Of a DNA stretch of 64,000 bases, positions 52,310 through 62,139 are shown one piece after another. The position numbers and the translations under genes were made by a program. This DNA is from Aradus depressus (lineage: Eukaryota > Arthropoda > Insecta > Hemiptera > Aradidae): the NCBI GenBank assembly GCA_963662175.1, contig OY759215.1, forward strand, positions 15,427,079 to 15,491,078. Direction: 5' to 3'. Each line of letters opens with the position of its first letter. The stretch's first letter is position 1. The notes beneath the pieces are model-generated. The model was not told the DNA's origin. It did not search any database and was given only the letters and a program-made list of their open reading frames with translations.

Positions 52310-55300
52310 TCACTTAGGGGAAACTCGGGTCGCATCTGATGAGAGTAGAGGTGCGAGAGAGGCGACTGAACGCTTGAAAATTCTTCCATTTAGTGTGCGA
52401 ACGGTAACCACTCTCACGACGCCGTCGTCTCCGGGGAAGACGTCGCAGATACGCCCGGTCGGCCAAGTACCTGCAGGTGTGCGACTCTCGATCATCAGAA
52501 CGAGATCGCCGATGCTGAGATTAGGATGGTTTCGGGTCCATCTGACACGCTGCTGTAGGAGATGCAAATAGTCCTTGTTCCATCGGGACCACACATAAGA
52601 TATTTGCCGTTGTACTAAGTGCCAACGATCGAGGTGACTGGTGCATTCATCTGAAGATGGAACAGATGGGATAGAAGTCAGTGGTGCACCGATCAGAAAG
52701 TGGCCAGGTGTCAGTGTGTCGAAACTCTCCGGATCTTCTCTGAGAGGGCATAAGGGTCTTGAGTTGAGCAGCCCTTCAATGCGTACCAAGATGGTATTCA
52801 ATTCTTCAAAGGTAAGGGGGTGCTTACCGACAGAAGTCACCAAAAGATTTTTGATGGACTTAACGCCGGCCTCCCACAAACCGCCGAAGTGTGGAGAGCG
52901 AGGTGGTATGAATTTCCAAACAACACTCTTGGAAGAGAGGTGATCAGTCCATAAATCAGTGTGACGGCTCAAAAACGCGTAGAGATCCTTGAGATATCTA
53001 GATGCGCCGACAAAGTTGGTGGCATTGTCCGAATGAATGCACTGCGGGAGTCCACGTCGAGCGACGAAGCGGTCTAGGGTGGCCAAGAACGCATCTGTCC
53101 CTAGCGAGGAAACTAGCTCCAAATGGATAGCCTTCGTGGCGAAGCAAACGAAAATGCAGAGATATGCCTTGCCTATCGGTGCCTTGCGTCTTGGAGATTC
53201 TCGGAGGGCAAATGGTCCGGCATAATCGACTCCAACCTGTGAAAATGCGCGAAACTGATGGAAACGTTCAACTGGAAGATCACCCATTAGGGGGATAGAC
53301 GGCCTGGCACGGAGACGTCTGCAATGGGTGCAGAGATATATCCGGCTCTTAATCACCTTAAGTGCGCTGGGAACCCAAAATTTCTGGCGCAAAAGAGACA
53401 GCATTAGAGTTGGGCCAGCATGAAAGTGCTTCTTGTGCAGGTCGTCTATGATGAGACGAGTGAGATGGTGATCTCGAGGTAGAAGCATAGGGTGCTTATG
53501 GTCATAGGTGAGCGAGGAGTGTCGCAGCCTGCCGCCCACCCTAATTAACCCAGGCGCATCCAAAAAGGGATGGAGTTGCTGGTAGGCCTTAGGGGTTTCA
53601 TCACCATAGAGCGCTGGAGGCAAAGCACAGTGTTGAGCGATTTGTACGCATGCGGAGAGTGCCTTAGAGAATTCATCGCTAGTGATGGGTCCTTGGGTGG
53701 CTTCCTGTAGGTGTTGCGCGCGATGAGCGAGCCGCAATATCCGAGCGATTGTTCTGATCAATCGTGGTAGGGAGGAAAAATGACTCATCCAAGAGTCATC
53801 ATGAATATGGTGAACTTTCTTGGACGTCGGGATGGCAGTAGCCAGTAAGGTTTGATCTGGTGACGGCGAGAGGAGTCCAGAATAGCCTTCGCCAAATGGT
53901 TCCGGGTTGTCCAAGAGCCAGAGGGGTCCACGCCACCAGAGGTTGTGATCCTTGAGTTCGGATGGAAGGCATCCACGGGATGCTATGTCGGAGGGATTAT
54001 CCTCCGAGCGAACAAACTTCCACTGCCTGACATCGGAGGCCCTTAGAATAGCAGAGACTCTGTTCGCCTCAAACACCTTGAGTTGATGAATAGGTTGGCG
54101 CAACCATGCAAGCACCACCGAAGAGTCTGTGAAGTATAGAGCTTCATGATGCGTCTCTATTGTGATAGATGACACGACTCTCGCAAGCAAGAGCGCTCCG
54201 CAGAGTTCCAATTGGGGTATCGTTAGAAACTTGGTGGGGGCGACCTTTGTCTTCGCTTTGAGCAGATTGACGTGCACTCCGCCACTAGGTGACTGAGTGC
54301 GTGCGTAAACAGCAGCAGCGTATCCACGGGAGGAAGCATCGCTAAAACCTATCAGCTGGATAGTTGCTTGATGGACCTGTATACAGCGGGGAATGGTAAT
54401 CATCTTGAGAGTAGGCCACTCGTTGGTAAGTTGAGACCATTTTTCGCGAAGAGGTGAAGGCAAGGGATCGTCCCAAGAGATTTCGTGGCGCCAAGCTTCT
54501 TGTAGCAAGGTTTTGGCGCTAAATATTACGGGAGCTAAAAATCCGAGTGGGTCGAAAATTCGTGCAACGGTTGAGAGAACGACCCGCTTGGTTGCATGAG
54601 AGACAGGTTCCTGGACTGTGAAAGAGAAAACATCTCGTTGGGGGTACCACATGAGACCAAGAATCTTGATGATGGAATTGCTGTCCTGAGGCAAAGCTTG
54701 AGCTTCAATAGGATCCTGAGAAGGAGGTAGCAATTCGGGGGCATTAGATGCCCATTTGCTTAGTTGAAACCCGCCTAGATTAAATAGGCCTATGAGCTGT
54801 TCCTTAAGAGCATGGGCCTCTTCGAGCGTATTTGCTCCTGAAGCAAAATCGTCGACGTACATGGCCTTCGGAATCCGCTCTGCAGCTAGGGGAAAGGCGT
54901 AGCCTTCATCACTAACAAGCTGGGCAACAGTCTTGATCGCTTGATAACCGCTAGACGTGACGCCATAAGTGACGGTGCGCAGTTCATGCTCAACTACAGG
55001 CTTGGAAGGATCGTTACGCCAGAAAATATGCTGTAGGTGACGGTCTTCGGGATGTACCAAGATCTGGCGGTACATCTTCACTAGATCCGTCGTGAAGGCT
55101 ACGACGAAGAGACGAAAGTGGATGAGTATGTCGCACAAGTCCGTCTGCAGTTTAGGCCCAGTGATAAGAACATCGTTCAAGCTGGGGCCGCCAGCCGAGC
55201 AAGATGCGTCAAACACAACACGAAGCTTAGTTTCGTGCGGCTTAACTTGCCATACCCCGTGATGAGGGATCACGTAGGGTGCAACAATGGTCGTGGGAGC

Positions 55301-56890
55301 CATGTGGCCTAGACGTACATAGTCTTCCATAAAGGCTAAGTACTTCTCCTTGAGGACGGGGTCACGAGTGAATTTTAGTTCCAAGGCGAAGAATCTCCGG
55401 AGAGCTATGTCTCGGTTTTCGTCAGGGAGCACGCCAGTAGGTTTCAGGGGCAACCTCACTACATATCTACCCTCCGGAGTGCGCGAATGAGTTTTCGCAA
55501 ACGACTCTTCACACAAGACGTCATGGGGGTTGCGAAGGTCTGCGGGTCGTGGTTCCTCAATTTCCCAGAAGACCTTCAACTGGCTTAAGATAGCAGTTTC
55601 ATCCAGGGCCAAAAGGGAGATGCTGCGCGACTGATTGATAAAAGAAGTGGTTCCCATGACCACATTACCAAAAACAGTGGGCATGAGATAAAGCTCGTCA
55701 ACCTCCGACTTGACGGGAGCTCCTATGATGAGTCGTGGATATAAGTCAAGTCCAACCAAAACATCGACGAGGCCAGGATCGGCGAATGAAGGGTCAGCTA
55801 AGCCGTAACGCGATAGCTGAACGGCGACGGTCGGTGAAACCTGTCGCTTCGGAGTGTCGGATGTAATCTCATCGACTACAAGAGCGCGCACCTTGAAGCA
55901 CGCATCAGTAATAGTAGAGTGCATGCGGCACGTTAACCAACCTTTGACATTGGGCACTAAGTTGCCACCAAGACCCGCTATACGGCCGTCAAAGGGTTTT
56001 AAACTACCGCCAATTTTACTGGCGAGGTCGGTAGTTATAAATGTATACTGGCTCCCTGAGTCATATAACACACGAGCGGGCACGGAGGTGTGAAGTCCGT
56101 CGAATAGGGCCTGAGCGGTGCCCATAATGACATGCGATTCGGGTTGATGTCGCTTGTCGGTAGGCGCCGGGATGGTATCTTCCCGAACATGGCCTACGAA
56201 TGATGAATGGGGTTCACCATTGTTATCGTTGGAGCGGGCTTCATCAGTCTTCTTCCCTGTATGAAGTAAGCTGTGATGCCTTGAATTGCAGTACTTACAA
56301 TTCCATTTTGACGGGCAGTTCGCGGCCCGGTGCCCTCTTCCCAGGCAGTTAAGGCATCCAGTCCATGCCTTGGCGAAGTCGAAACGAGTCTGGGCCGGCA
56401 GCTCACTGAAGGTGAAACATTTCACTAGTGAATGGCTGCCTTTGCAGTAGGGGCATGGAGTGAAACTCGGATTTGGGTGGCTGTTATTCGTAGCCGAGGG
56501 AGAGGTGCGTCCAAATCTACTTGACCTAGGTAAGCCACGGCGGCGAGCCGGGCTCCTCCTCGGACTGGCGGTTGGGGAACTACTGTGACGTGTAGGGCTC
56601 TTCCTTGACCAGGATTGAGATGAATCTCCAGATTGGGCGAGCATAGATACGCCAGTAGAGTACTTAGGCGAACTCTTATTGGGAGGTTTGAGTCGCGGAT
56701 CCATTGCTCGATCGGGGGTACCGGAGCGTTCATCGAGAAGTTCCAGGGATAGCTTACAAGCCATCATGCGTTGCCTCACAAAGTTGATTATTTCGTCGGC
56801 AGATGGGAACTCTGTCCCTTTATGGGCAAGCTCAAACTGCTTGCGGGTGGCCGGATCGAGTGCCGCAATGCCAGGATAGACAGTAAGGCG
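52310..56890 (-). CDS. pol: BEL/Pao Pol polyprotein (with gag C-terminus)
   Basis: Frame open from just after a TGA at 56891-56893 to a stop at 52310, over 1500 codons without interruption. From an internal methionine region (about 56767) the order is: CCHC-type knuckles (CPYCKGSHSLVKC, CLNCLGRGHRAANC, CKYCNSRHH); aspartic protease VLYDSGSQYTFIT with DSG active site; reverse transcriptase with VVFDASCSAGG and YVDD (KAMYVDDFASGA); a 'Pao'/A17 segment LSTVARIFDPLGFLAPV; RNase H-like IGFSDASSRGYAAAVYA; integrase zinc finger (HKKHFHAGPTLMLSLLRQKF, CTHCRR); integrase core VGVDYAGPF, IHSDNATNFVGA, PHFGGLWEAGVKSIK; and DUF5641-type tail. All catalytic residues looked for are present. Confidence 0.96.
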   Translation of the reverse strand, partial: RLTVYPGIAALDPATRKQFELAHKGTEFPSADEIINFVRQRMMACKLSLELLDERSGTPDRAMDPRLKPPNKSSPKYSTGVSMLAQSGDSSQSWSRKSPTRHSSSPTASPRRSPARRRGLPRSSRFGRTSPSATNNSHPNPSFTPCPYCKGSHSLVKCFTFSELPAQTRFDFAKAWTGCLNCLGRGHRAANCPSKWNCKYCNSRHHSLLHTGKKTDEARSNDNNGEPHSSFVGHVREDTIPAPTDKRHQPESHVIMGTAQALFDGLHTSVPARVLYDSGSQYTFITTDLASKIGGSLKPFDGRIAGLGGNLVPNVKGWLTCRMHSTITDACFKVRALVVDEITSDTPKRQVSPTVAVQLSRYGLADPSFADPGLVDVLVGLDLYPRLIIGAPVKSEVDELYLMPTVFGNVVMGTTSFINQSRSISLLALDETAILSQLKVFWEIEEPRPADLRNPHDVLCEESFAKTHSRTPEGRYVVRLPLKPTGVLPDENRDIALRRFFALELKFTRDPVLKEKYLAFMEDYVRLGHMAPTTIVAPYVIPHHGVWQVKPHETKLRVVFDASCSAGGPSLNDVLITGPKLQTDLCDILIHFRLFVVAFTTDLVKMYRQILVHPEDRHLQHIFWRNDPSKPVVEHELRTVTYGVTSSGYQAIKTVAQLVSDEGYAFPLAAERIPKAMYVDDFASGANTLEEAHALKEQLIGLFNLGGFQLSKWASNAPELLPPSQDPIEAQALPQDSNSIIKILGLMWYPQRDVFSFTVQEPVSHATKRVVLSTVARIFDPLGFLAPVIFSAKTLLQEAWRHEISWDDPLPSPLREKWSQLTNEWPTLKMITIPRCIQVHQATIQLIGFSDASSRGYAAAVYARTQSPSGGVHVNLLKAKTKVAPTKFLTIPQLELCGALLLARVVSSITIETHHEALYFTDSSVVLAWLRQPIHQLKVFEANRVSAILRASDVRQWKFVRSEDNPSDIASRGCLPSELKDHNLWWRGPLWLLDNPEPFGEGYSGLLSPSPDQTLLATAIPTSKKVHHIHDDSWMSHFSSLPRLIRTIARILRLAHRAQHLQEATQGPITSDEFSKALSACVQIAQHCALPPALYGDETPKAYQQLHPFLDAPGLIRVGGRLRHSSLTYDHKHPMLLPRDHHLTRLIIDDLHKKHFHAGPTLMLSLLRQKFWVPSALKVIKSRIYLCTHCRRLRARPSIPLMGDLPVERFHQFRAFSQVGVDYAGPFALRESPRRKAPIGKAYLCIFVCFATKAIHLELVSSLGTDAFLATLDRFVARRGLPQCIHSDNATNFVGASRYLKDLYAFLSRHTDLWTDHLSSKSVVWKFIPPRSPHFGGLWEAGVKSIKNLLVTSVGKHPLTFEELNTILVRIEGLLNSRPLCPLREDPESFDTLTPGHFLIGAPLTSIPSVPSSDECTSHLDRWHLVQRQISYVWSRWNKDYLHLLQQRVRWTRNHPNLSIGDLVLMIESRTPAGTWPTGRICDVFPGDDGVVRVVTVRTLNGRIFKRSVASLAPLLSSDATRVSPK

Positions 56891-57675
56891 TCACCTGGGT
56901 TTTGGAGCCTTAGAGCGCGAAATGATTCGACGCTCTCGCCGACCTGAGAGAGATATGCGTTCAGCTTGGCGTACTCAGAGTTGGATGAGCGATTACGGAA
57001 ATTTAGGACCGTCTGAATGTGTCGAGAGGCCAATACTCGGGGGTTGTCATAAACCTTCATTAATGACTCCCAAGCCAGGGCATATGAAGAACCGTCGAAG
57101 GACAGACCAGACAGGAGCGATGCGGGTTCTCCTACCAGAGCGTCTTTAAGATAATGCATCTTGTCGACGGGAGGGATGCGTGGACTGTTTCCTACTAATG
57201 AGAGAAACTTGTCCCGAAATTCTACCCATTTGAATAAGTCCCCGTTCCATTTAGGCACCGCTATGCGTGGTAACCCACATCCCTGATAGTCGTTAGGTGC
57301 TGACAATAGGGTGGGAACGGCAGCCGAAGAGGCTGAAGTGACGGATGCGGCTTCGCGTTTCAGTCTAAGCTTCCGAAGAGAGGTATCAGCCACAAGGATC
57401 TCATCCCTCACAGTATCGTGGATAGTCAGCCATTTTTCATCTGGGAACGAAGTTTTCGGATCGAGATTGAAATGCGCAATATCGAGCTCCTTCCAGGTTG
57501 CCTGAAATTCGTGCCAATACTCACAAGCGCTGTGTATGCGTGCCTCCAGATCGGCATAAGAGTCGTCGTCAGGGGTGGCTGCCTTAGCCACAACCATGAT
57601 GCCGGCAATGTTGCGCTTAATGCTGCGGAGCTGGCGCTCTAGTGATGAAATCTGATGGGAAGATTCCGCCATCAT
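56788..57675 (-). CDS. gag: BEL/Pao Gag, frame-broken
   Basis: The likely start is the ATG pair at 57675/57672 (MMAESSHQISSLERQ); the frame is open further upstream but only with non-ATG codons. The N-terminal half is helical, charged and coiled-coil-like. The second half is the DUF1759-type capsid region (GLPRIAVPKWNGDLFKWVEF, LKDALVGEPASLLSGLSF). Near 56860 family homology moves into the pol frame, while this frame continues as nonsense to a stop at 56788. That fits loss of one base in a gag-pol frame that is continuous in relatives, though a programmed shift or assembly error is possible. Confidence 0.88.
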   Translation of the reverse strand: MMAESSHQISSLERQLRSIKRNIAGIMVVAKAATPDDDSYADLEARIHSACEYWHEFQATWKELDIAHFNLDPKTSFPDEKWLTIHDTVRDEILVADTSLRKLRLKREAASVTSASSAAVPTLLSAPNDYQGCGLPRIAVPKWNGDLFKWVEFRDKFLSLVGNSPRIPPVDKMHYLKDALVGEPASLLSGLSFDGSSYALAWESLMKVYDNPRVLASRHIQTVLNFRNRSSNSEYAKLNAYLSQVGESVESFRALRLQNPGDALLSILALRHSIRPPASSLSLPIKGQSSHLPTK

Positions 57676-58164
57676 GTGACTATCAATCTGGTGAGTAAAC
57701 AATAGAAAATATAATTTGGAAAATAATGATCCGTTCAGGACACACAATCAAGGAAATATCAATGGTTATGCATATGTATATAATATATAATATGTTAATA
57801 TGATTATGCATATGTTATAATATGTTAATATGATTATGCATATGTTATAACATGTTTATAAAATATGTATGTATATAATATAAATGTGTACATAAGTTAA
57901 GAGCATAAGTGATTAGAAACTAGGAGACCTAATCCTTATAGAGGATTACTGTGGTCGGACAAGTGTTTGTAATATACTTGCACTTATTATTACAAAGTAT
58001 GTTGTCTAACGTAGGATTAAAGCGAGGGATTATTTGGCAGCCATAGGTCGAGATCCTATGAAATACAACATTGACTGAAATATTATATAAAAATTCATAA
58101 TGAATGAATAAATGAAAAAGGTAGACACTGAATAAAAGTGATGAAGAGAAATTTCCACAATATT
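57676..58164 (-). other. Leader of the BEL/Pao element with AT tandem repeat
   Basis: Non-coding. About 57765-57880 contains two to three units of about 36 bp (TTAATATGATTATGCATATG) and related AT steps. Small frames at 57929-58320 are incidental and cross the primer site. Confidence 0.7.
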
Positions 58165-58181
58165 CCTCACCCGGGGCACCA
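58165..58181 (-). promoter_or_regulatory. Primer-binding site of the BEL/Pao element
   Basis: Minus strand TGGTGCCCCGGGTGAGG lies a few bases inside the LTR and has the TGG start that pairs with a tRNA CCA end. The cognate tRNA was not identified. Confidence 0.6.
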
Positions 58182-58189
58182 TAAATGTT

Positions 58190-58639
58190 TGGCTCAGGGT
58201 CGGACACTTAACGTTGTGAGCAAAGGCCCGATAACCATGAAGAACCCAGAATGATAGGGGAGTAAAATATGTGAGGAATAAATGCGGAAATAGTGAAAAT
58301 AAGAATTCTATTTGGAACACAATAAGTAAATTGAAATGAATGTTACTTGATCACTGTAAACAGAATGTTCTGGTCGATTCGGCTGTGTCGCTCCTTGGTG
58401 GTCCGTGATGATAGACAAGATCGGAGGGGGTCCTCACGGGGAAATCTTCATATGTGAGATGTATTCAGGCCAGGCTGCGTTGGAAGAAATGCTGACTGGG
58501 GTAGTAAGATGCGTCTCAGTCAGGCTGTGGTGAACGACTGGTGGCTGGACCGGGAGTAGTGGGGATAGCGAGAGAGCTAGCCGTGGCGTAGGGACCATAG
58601 TGGGGGGCGCTGGCTAAGCTCAATAGTCGTAATTGAACA
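58190..58639 (-). repeat. 5' LTR of the BEL/Pao element
   Basis: Carries the promoter and polyadenylation region in such elements; specific boxes were not resolved. The outer edge could lie 4 bp further left (TGTTTGG) but the 3' LTR does not share that start. Confidence 0.95.
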
Positions 58640-58833
58640 ATGTTTCGCCATACGGCCATTTCTCGACCGACTTGCTTTATTTTTACCGTCACCACTTTGC
58701 TCTCTTATGATAAATTTGTCAACCAGAAAGAAGTGAACTTACCAACGGTGAAATAACTATTCAAATCGGTTAAGTAGTTTTCAAGATTACCTCAAATATA
58801 CACAACTTTCTCTCTTTATATATTAGTTATAGT
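58640..58833 (+). repeat. Retroposon 3' tail fragment
   Basis: TCAAATCGGTTAAGTAGTTT, TCAAGATTACCTCAAATATA and a terminal TTTATATATTAG resemble the ends of the retroposon class at 18458. It continues after the MITE at 59415 (its target GTTATAGT lies in this tail). Confidence 0.5.
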
Positions 58834-59406
58834 CAAGGGCGTTGCCAGGGGGGGGGGGGGGGGCAGGGGGAGGCACGTCCCCCCCCCCCCCCCCGGCCAG
58901 AGCAAAAAAACAAGAAAAATTAAATAAACTAAAAACAATTTATATAAAAAAATTCCGTCTCAATGGTCTCTGCATGCTAAGCATATTACATTTATTTAAA
59001 TTTACATGAATTCGATCATTTCATTTCCTCGCTCAAAATCTTATTTATGTTATACTTATACTCTTAAAACTGATTTTACATACTCAGTAAAAATGCAAAG
59101 CGCAGCAGCAGCAAATGCACACTAATGGCTGTGATTTATTTAATTCTAAAAGCACAGAAACCATAGCGTACATTTGCTGCTGCTGCGCTTTGCATTTTTG
59201 CTGCTCATGTAGTCAACTTAAAGTATTACAGTCAGTGGTTACTTCAGGGGGAGCTTCTAGAGGTCCGAGTCTCCCAAATTAATAACAAAAAGTCTGCAAC
59301 GGAAACTGCGGGCTGTGCCCCAGGGAGTCTATATCCCCCCCCCCCCCCCCCCCTCCCCATAGCCTAACTTTGCCCCCTCCTGCTCAAAATCCTGGCTACG
59401 CCCCTG
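58834..59406. mobile_element. hAT-like MITE with internal hairpin
   Basis: Ends CAAGGGCGTTGCCAGG and, reversed, CAGGGGCGTAGCCAGG are 16-bp imperfect inverted repeats flanked by 8-bp GTTATAGT copies (58826-58833 and 59407-59414). Long G and C runs follow each end. Inside, a 29-bp perfect inverted repeat lies at 59089-59117 and 59171-59199 (ATGCAAAGCGCAGCAGCAGC and complement) around a 53-nt loop. There is no transposase frame. Confidence 0.9.
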
Positions 59407-59414
59407 GTTATAGT

Positions 59415-59739
59415 CGACCATTATAACTTAGGAGCAGTGGGAGCCTTCTAATACGACCATCTAATTAAAACTGCTTTATATATTAGTTATAGTATAGACG
59501 ACCATTGCAATTTAGTACGTCCCCATAACAAAACTTATCGTTTTACGCCTATTCTGCTTTGTTCTGGCGAAAATATTGTCAAATCGCCCGATAGAAATGT
59601 ATTTCCGCTTATATAACTGGCGCCAGTATGTATAACTCAAAATCGACCAGGAGGGAGCCCCAGTCTACTTGCCTTCTCTCAACGGCTCACGTACTAACTG
59701 TTAACAGGAGATTTAGTCTGTTTGACTTCCCCATCTATA
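59415..59739. other. No gene seen
   Basis: Near-repeat of the MITE target region (TATATTAGTTATAGTATAGA at about 59480). Otherwise unassigned. Confidence 0.4.
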
Positions 59740-60274
59740 GAAAGTATAGGGGAAGTTATGTAATCAGTCAAAAATCCGATACAGAGTATTAAACGGAATT
59801 ACACATGTTCAGAATTCTAGATTCCATATATTTAAAAAAAAAACTTATGTCTGTCCGTGTGTCTATGAACACGATAACTCCTGATAGAATGAATGTATCA
59901 ACACGAAATTTTATATGTGAATCCGGAACTCTCTAACGACAACACCTATCGATTTTCATCCAAATCGGCCAAAGGGAAATGGGGGATTAGGGGAAAGGCA
60001 TAACGCTGAAACTCTAATAACTGCCATTGTAATGAATGTATCGAAACAAAATGTTATATGTGAATTCAAAACCTCATAAGAAAGACAGAAGGGAAGGGGG
60101 GTTCAGAGGGGTTCAACTCAAAAACCCCAAAATAACGGCCCATGTAATGAATTTATAGACACAAAATTTAGTATGAGGATTTAGGAGCCAATGTAAGTCA
60201 ACTATTGAATATTAGCACAAATGGACGACTGGTTTTGGAGCGGGAGCGAAAAGCTAGTTGATTAATTCCTTCTT

Positions 60275-60275
<1 letters not shown>
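59740..60275 (+). repeat. Family X, best full-length-like copy
   Basis: 5' block AGAAAGTATAGGGGAAGTTA, A-run near 59832, three units (starts near 59874, 60010, 60125), then GACTGGTTTTGGAGCGGGAG and GATTAATTCCTTC. The 3' hairpin is replaced by a TA microsatellite. Confidence 0.8.

Positions 60276-60278
<3 letters not shown>

Positions 60279-60334
<56 letters not shown>
60279..60334. repeat. TA microsatellite
   Basis: Uninterrupted TA run sitting where the family X 3' module should be. Confidence 0.9.
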
Positions 60335-60336
<2 letters not shown>

Positions 60337-60857
60337 TCTTTTATATAAATAAAAGTTTTTCATAGTCATGCATTATGCATTAGGATACTTTGAGTTTATG
60401 AGAGGCTGCGGAAGATATATCGATGTCATTGTGCCACTAACAGGTTGATGGATTCCAGTTTGTTCTTTCTTCATTTTTACATATTATTATTCTTCTTCTC
60501 AGTTTCATGGACTTGTTACTCTCCCAATTATATTAGGTATAGGTGAAGTTACGTAATCTGTCAGAAATTCTATGTTGAATTTTCAAGCCTCTGATTCCAA
60601 AAATTTATAAACAAAAAAAAGTACTTCTTCAGCACGAATTAACTAATTTTCGTTTTTCCTGCAAATTGACTGTTTGCACTAAAAAATTATTGTTAATTTA
60701 CATATGGCGTTTTTCATGCTCGCGTTTTTCGAGCTCGCCTCACCTGATTCTCTCTCCTTTTCCTCTATGTTACATTATTATTATTAATTTATAATTTCTT
60801 ATTTTATTTATACTTTTTTTAATTTGTTTATGTTGTTTATTTAGTTTGTTAAACCTG
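60335..60857. other. No gene seen; family X 5' traces
   Basis: 60534-60600 has a worn family X 5' module (GGTATAGGTGAAGTTACGTA). The rest is AT-rich. Confidence 0.4.
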
Positions 60858-61112
60858 CCACCTTTACCTACCATCCAAGGACCTCTCCTTCCTAAACTCG
60901 ACGTTACCACTGGAGAGTGTCCGACACAAAAAAACAAAAAAAAACACTAGTATGAAACGAATTTGAGGGGGGAGAGGGAATATGATCTGTAAAAAAGTGA
61001 TTGGTATAAGAGTCCTGTTATGGCCACATGGTTAATATTGTAAAAGTAATGGTCACTGACTCAATTGTATAGGGATGATCCCTTTAATACAATAAAAATT
61101 ATTATTATTATT
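60858..61112 (+). repeat. LINE-A 3' UTR ending in (ATT)n
   Basis: CCACCTTTACCTACCATCCA, ACCACTGGAGAGTGTCCGAC, an A-rich patch, ATGATCTGTAAAAAAGTGAT, GTCCTGTTATGGCCACAT and a terminal AATAAAAATTATTATTATTA. The same order follows the protein end at 61903-62139, which identifies it as that LINE's 3' UTR. The (ATT)n end resembles I-clade LINE tails. Confidence 0.7.
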
Positions 61113-61139
61113 TTTTCTCCTCTTTTCGTTGAATGATTT

Positions 61140-61375
61140 CGTGAAACATTTATAGGTGCCTGTTCTTACGGTGTTTTGAATTTAAATATAAAATTTTATG
61201 TCGATATATTTGGGTTTTTGAGTTGAGCCCCCTCTGATCACCCAGGTTGTGAATTTACATATAAAAATTCTTGTCAATACATTTATTTTAACGGCAGTTA
61301 TTATAGATTTTGTGATACATTCATGTTGGGAAGTACATAGTCGGTGATTCATCGATAATTTTTTTATATAAATTA
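61140..61375. repeat. Family X fragments, mixed orientation
   Basis: About 61140-61315 is a minus-strand unit pair; 61328-61372 is a plus-strand 3' module (TTGGGAAGTACATAGTCGG, TGATTCATCGATAATTTTTT). Confidence 0.6.
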
Positions 61376-61660
61376 TAAGAATAGATGGAGAAGAAAAACG
61401 TTATTTTTTTTTCTATACTGTATATAGGAAAAACAGAATTGAAAATAAATAGTCCTCAATAGAAAGCAATTGGTTTGGTTTAACACATGACAGTGGGGCC
61501 AATAAATAAGGTTTGGGTGGCCATTGGCACGACATGCTGAAATAGACACGCAGGCAGTAAGTCTTCAATGGATTGGAATTTTATATCAATGAGACGAAGG
61601 AGCAAAAAGCATTCGAAAAGGAATGAACGGATCTTCACGATCTTTTGTAGAGTTACTTAT
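61376..61660. other. No gene seen
   Basis: Unassigned. Confidence 0.35.
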
Positions 61661-61788
61661 TGTAACTCATGCCCGGGCTTTATTGCCTACTACCAGAGCG
61701 CTCTTTTGTCACTCTGGTGGGCATGAGCCCGACTCTATTATGATGACCATCGCTTAACGTCCCATCCGATGGACGGCCTGGTCAAGGC
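61661..61788 (-). repeat. SINE-1, internally deleted copy
   Basis: CATGCCCGGGCTTTATTGCC joined by deletion to GACCATCGCTTAACGTCCCA and GGACGGCCTGGTCAAGG; head absent. Confidence 0.75.
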
Positions 61789-61902
61789 ATGACTCGGTAT
61801 ATGAAAGTCACTGTCAGAATTACGCTGTACAATGAGACAAGGAAAACCGCCGATGTGAACACATTACTTTCATATACACAGTAACACCGTAACACCAGTA
61901 TG

Positions 61903-62139
61903 AGCCACACGAGAGTGACACATGAGCACCTCTTGGTGGGGAACAGACCTCCAAGGTGTGCCTTCTGAAGGGAGTTGCTGACGGTGAGACATGTCATTGA
62001 AGATTGTCACAAGCTGGCCAAGTATCGGGAAAATAACAGCATGCCCCCAACCCTCCAAAATATATTTAGCGAGAGTATACCTAGATTCCGGAACTTAATA
62101 GAATTTTTGAAAAAGATACACATATTCATGCATATTTAG
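61903..62139 (+). pseudogene. LINE-A ORF2 C-terminus
   Basis: A frame with one internal TGA (about 61960) reads HTRVTHEHLLVGNRPPRC then VRHVIEDCHKLAKYREN and ends PRFRNLIEFLKKIHIF before TAG at 62137. This is the 'GHTRLTH...PPxC...HxxxxC' tail typical of I/Jockey-type LINE proteins. The upstream domains are missing. Its 3' UTR follows directly. Confidence 0.75.

Larger units (their letters stand above)
51592..58639 (-). mobile_element. BEL/Pao LTR retrotransposon, recent and almost intact
   Basis: 7048-bp minus-strand element: 5' LTR 58190-58639, primer site about 58165-58181, leader, gag, pol, polypurine tract, 3' LTR 51592-52041. The LTRs differ at three of 450 positions by eye, so insertion was recent. 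Domain order gag-protease-RT-RNase H-integrase with A17 and DUF5641-type segments is diagnostic of BEL/Pao. One frame break in gag is the only coding defect found. No envelope frame. A clear target duplication was not found. Confidence 0.96.

Noticed and set aside
51592..58639. Endogenous retrovirus with envelope
   Set aside because: The coding region ends with the DUF5641-type tail 270 bp before the LTR; there is no space or frame for an envelope protein.
60279..60334. Origin or regulatory AT element
   Set aside because: A plain TA microsatellite like those at 11174 and 11355; no other signal supports a function.
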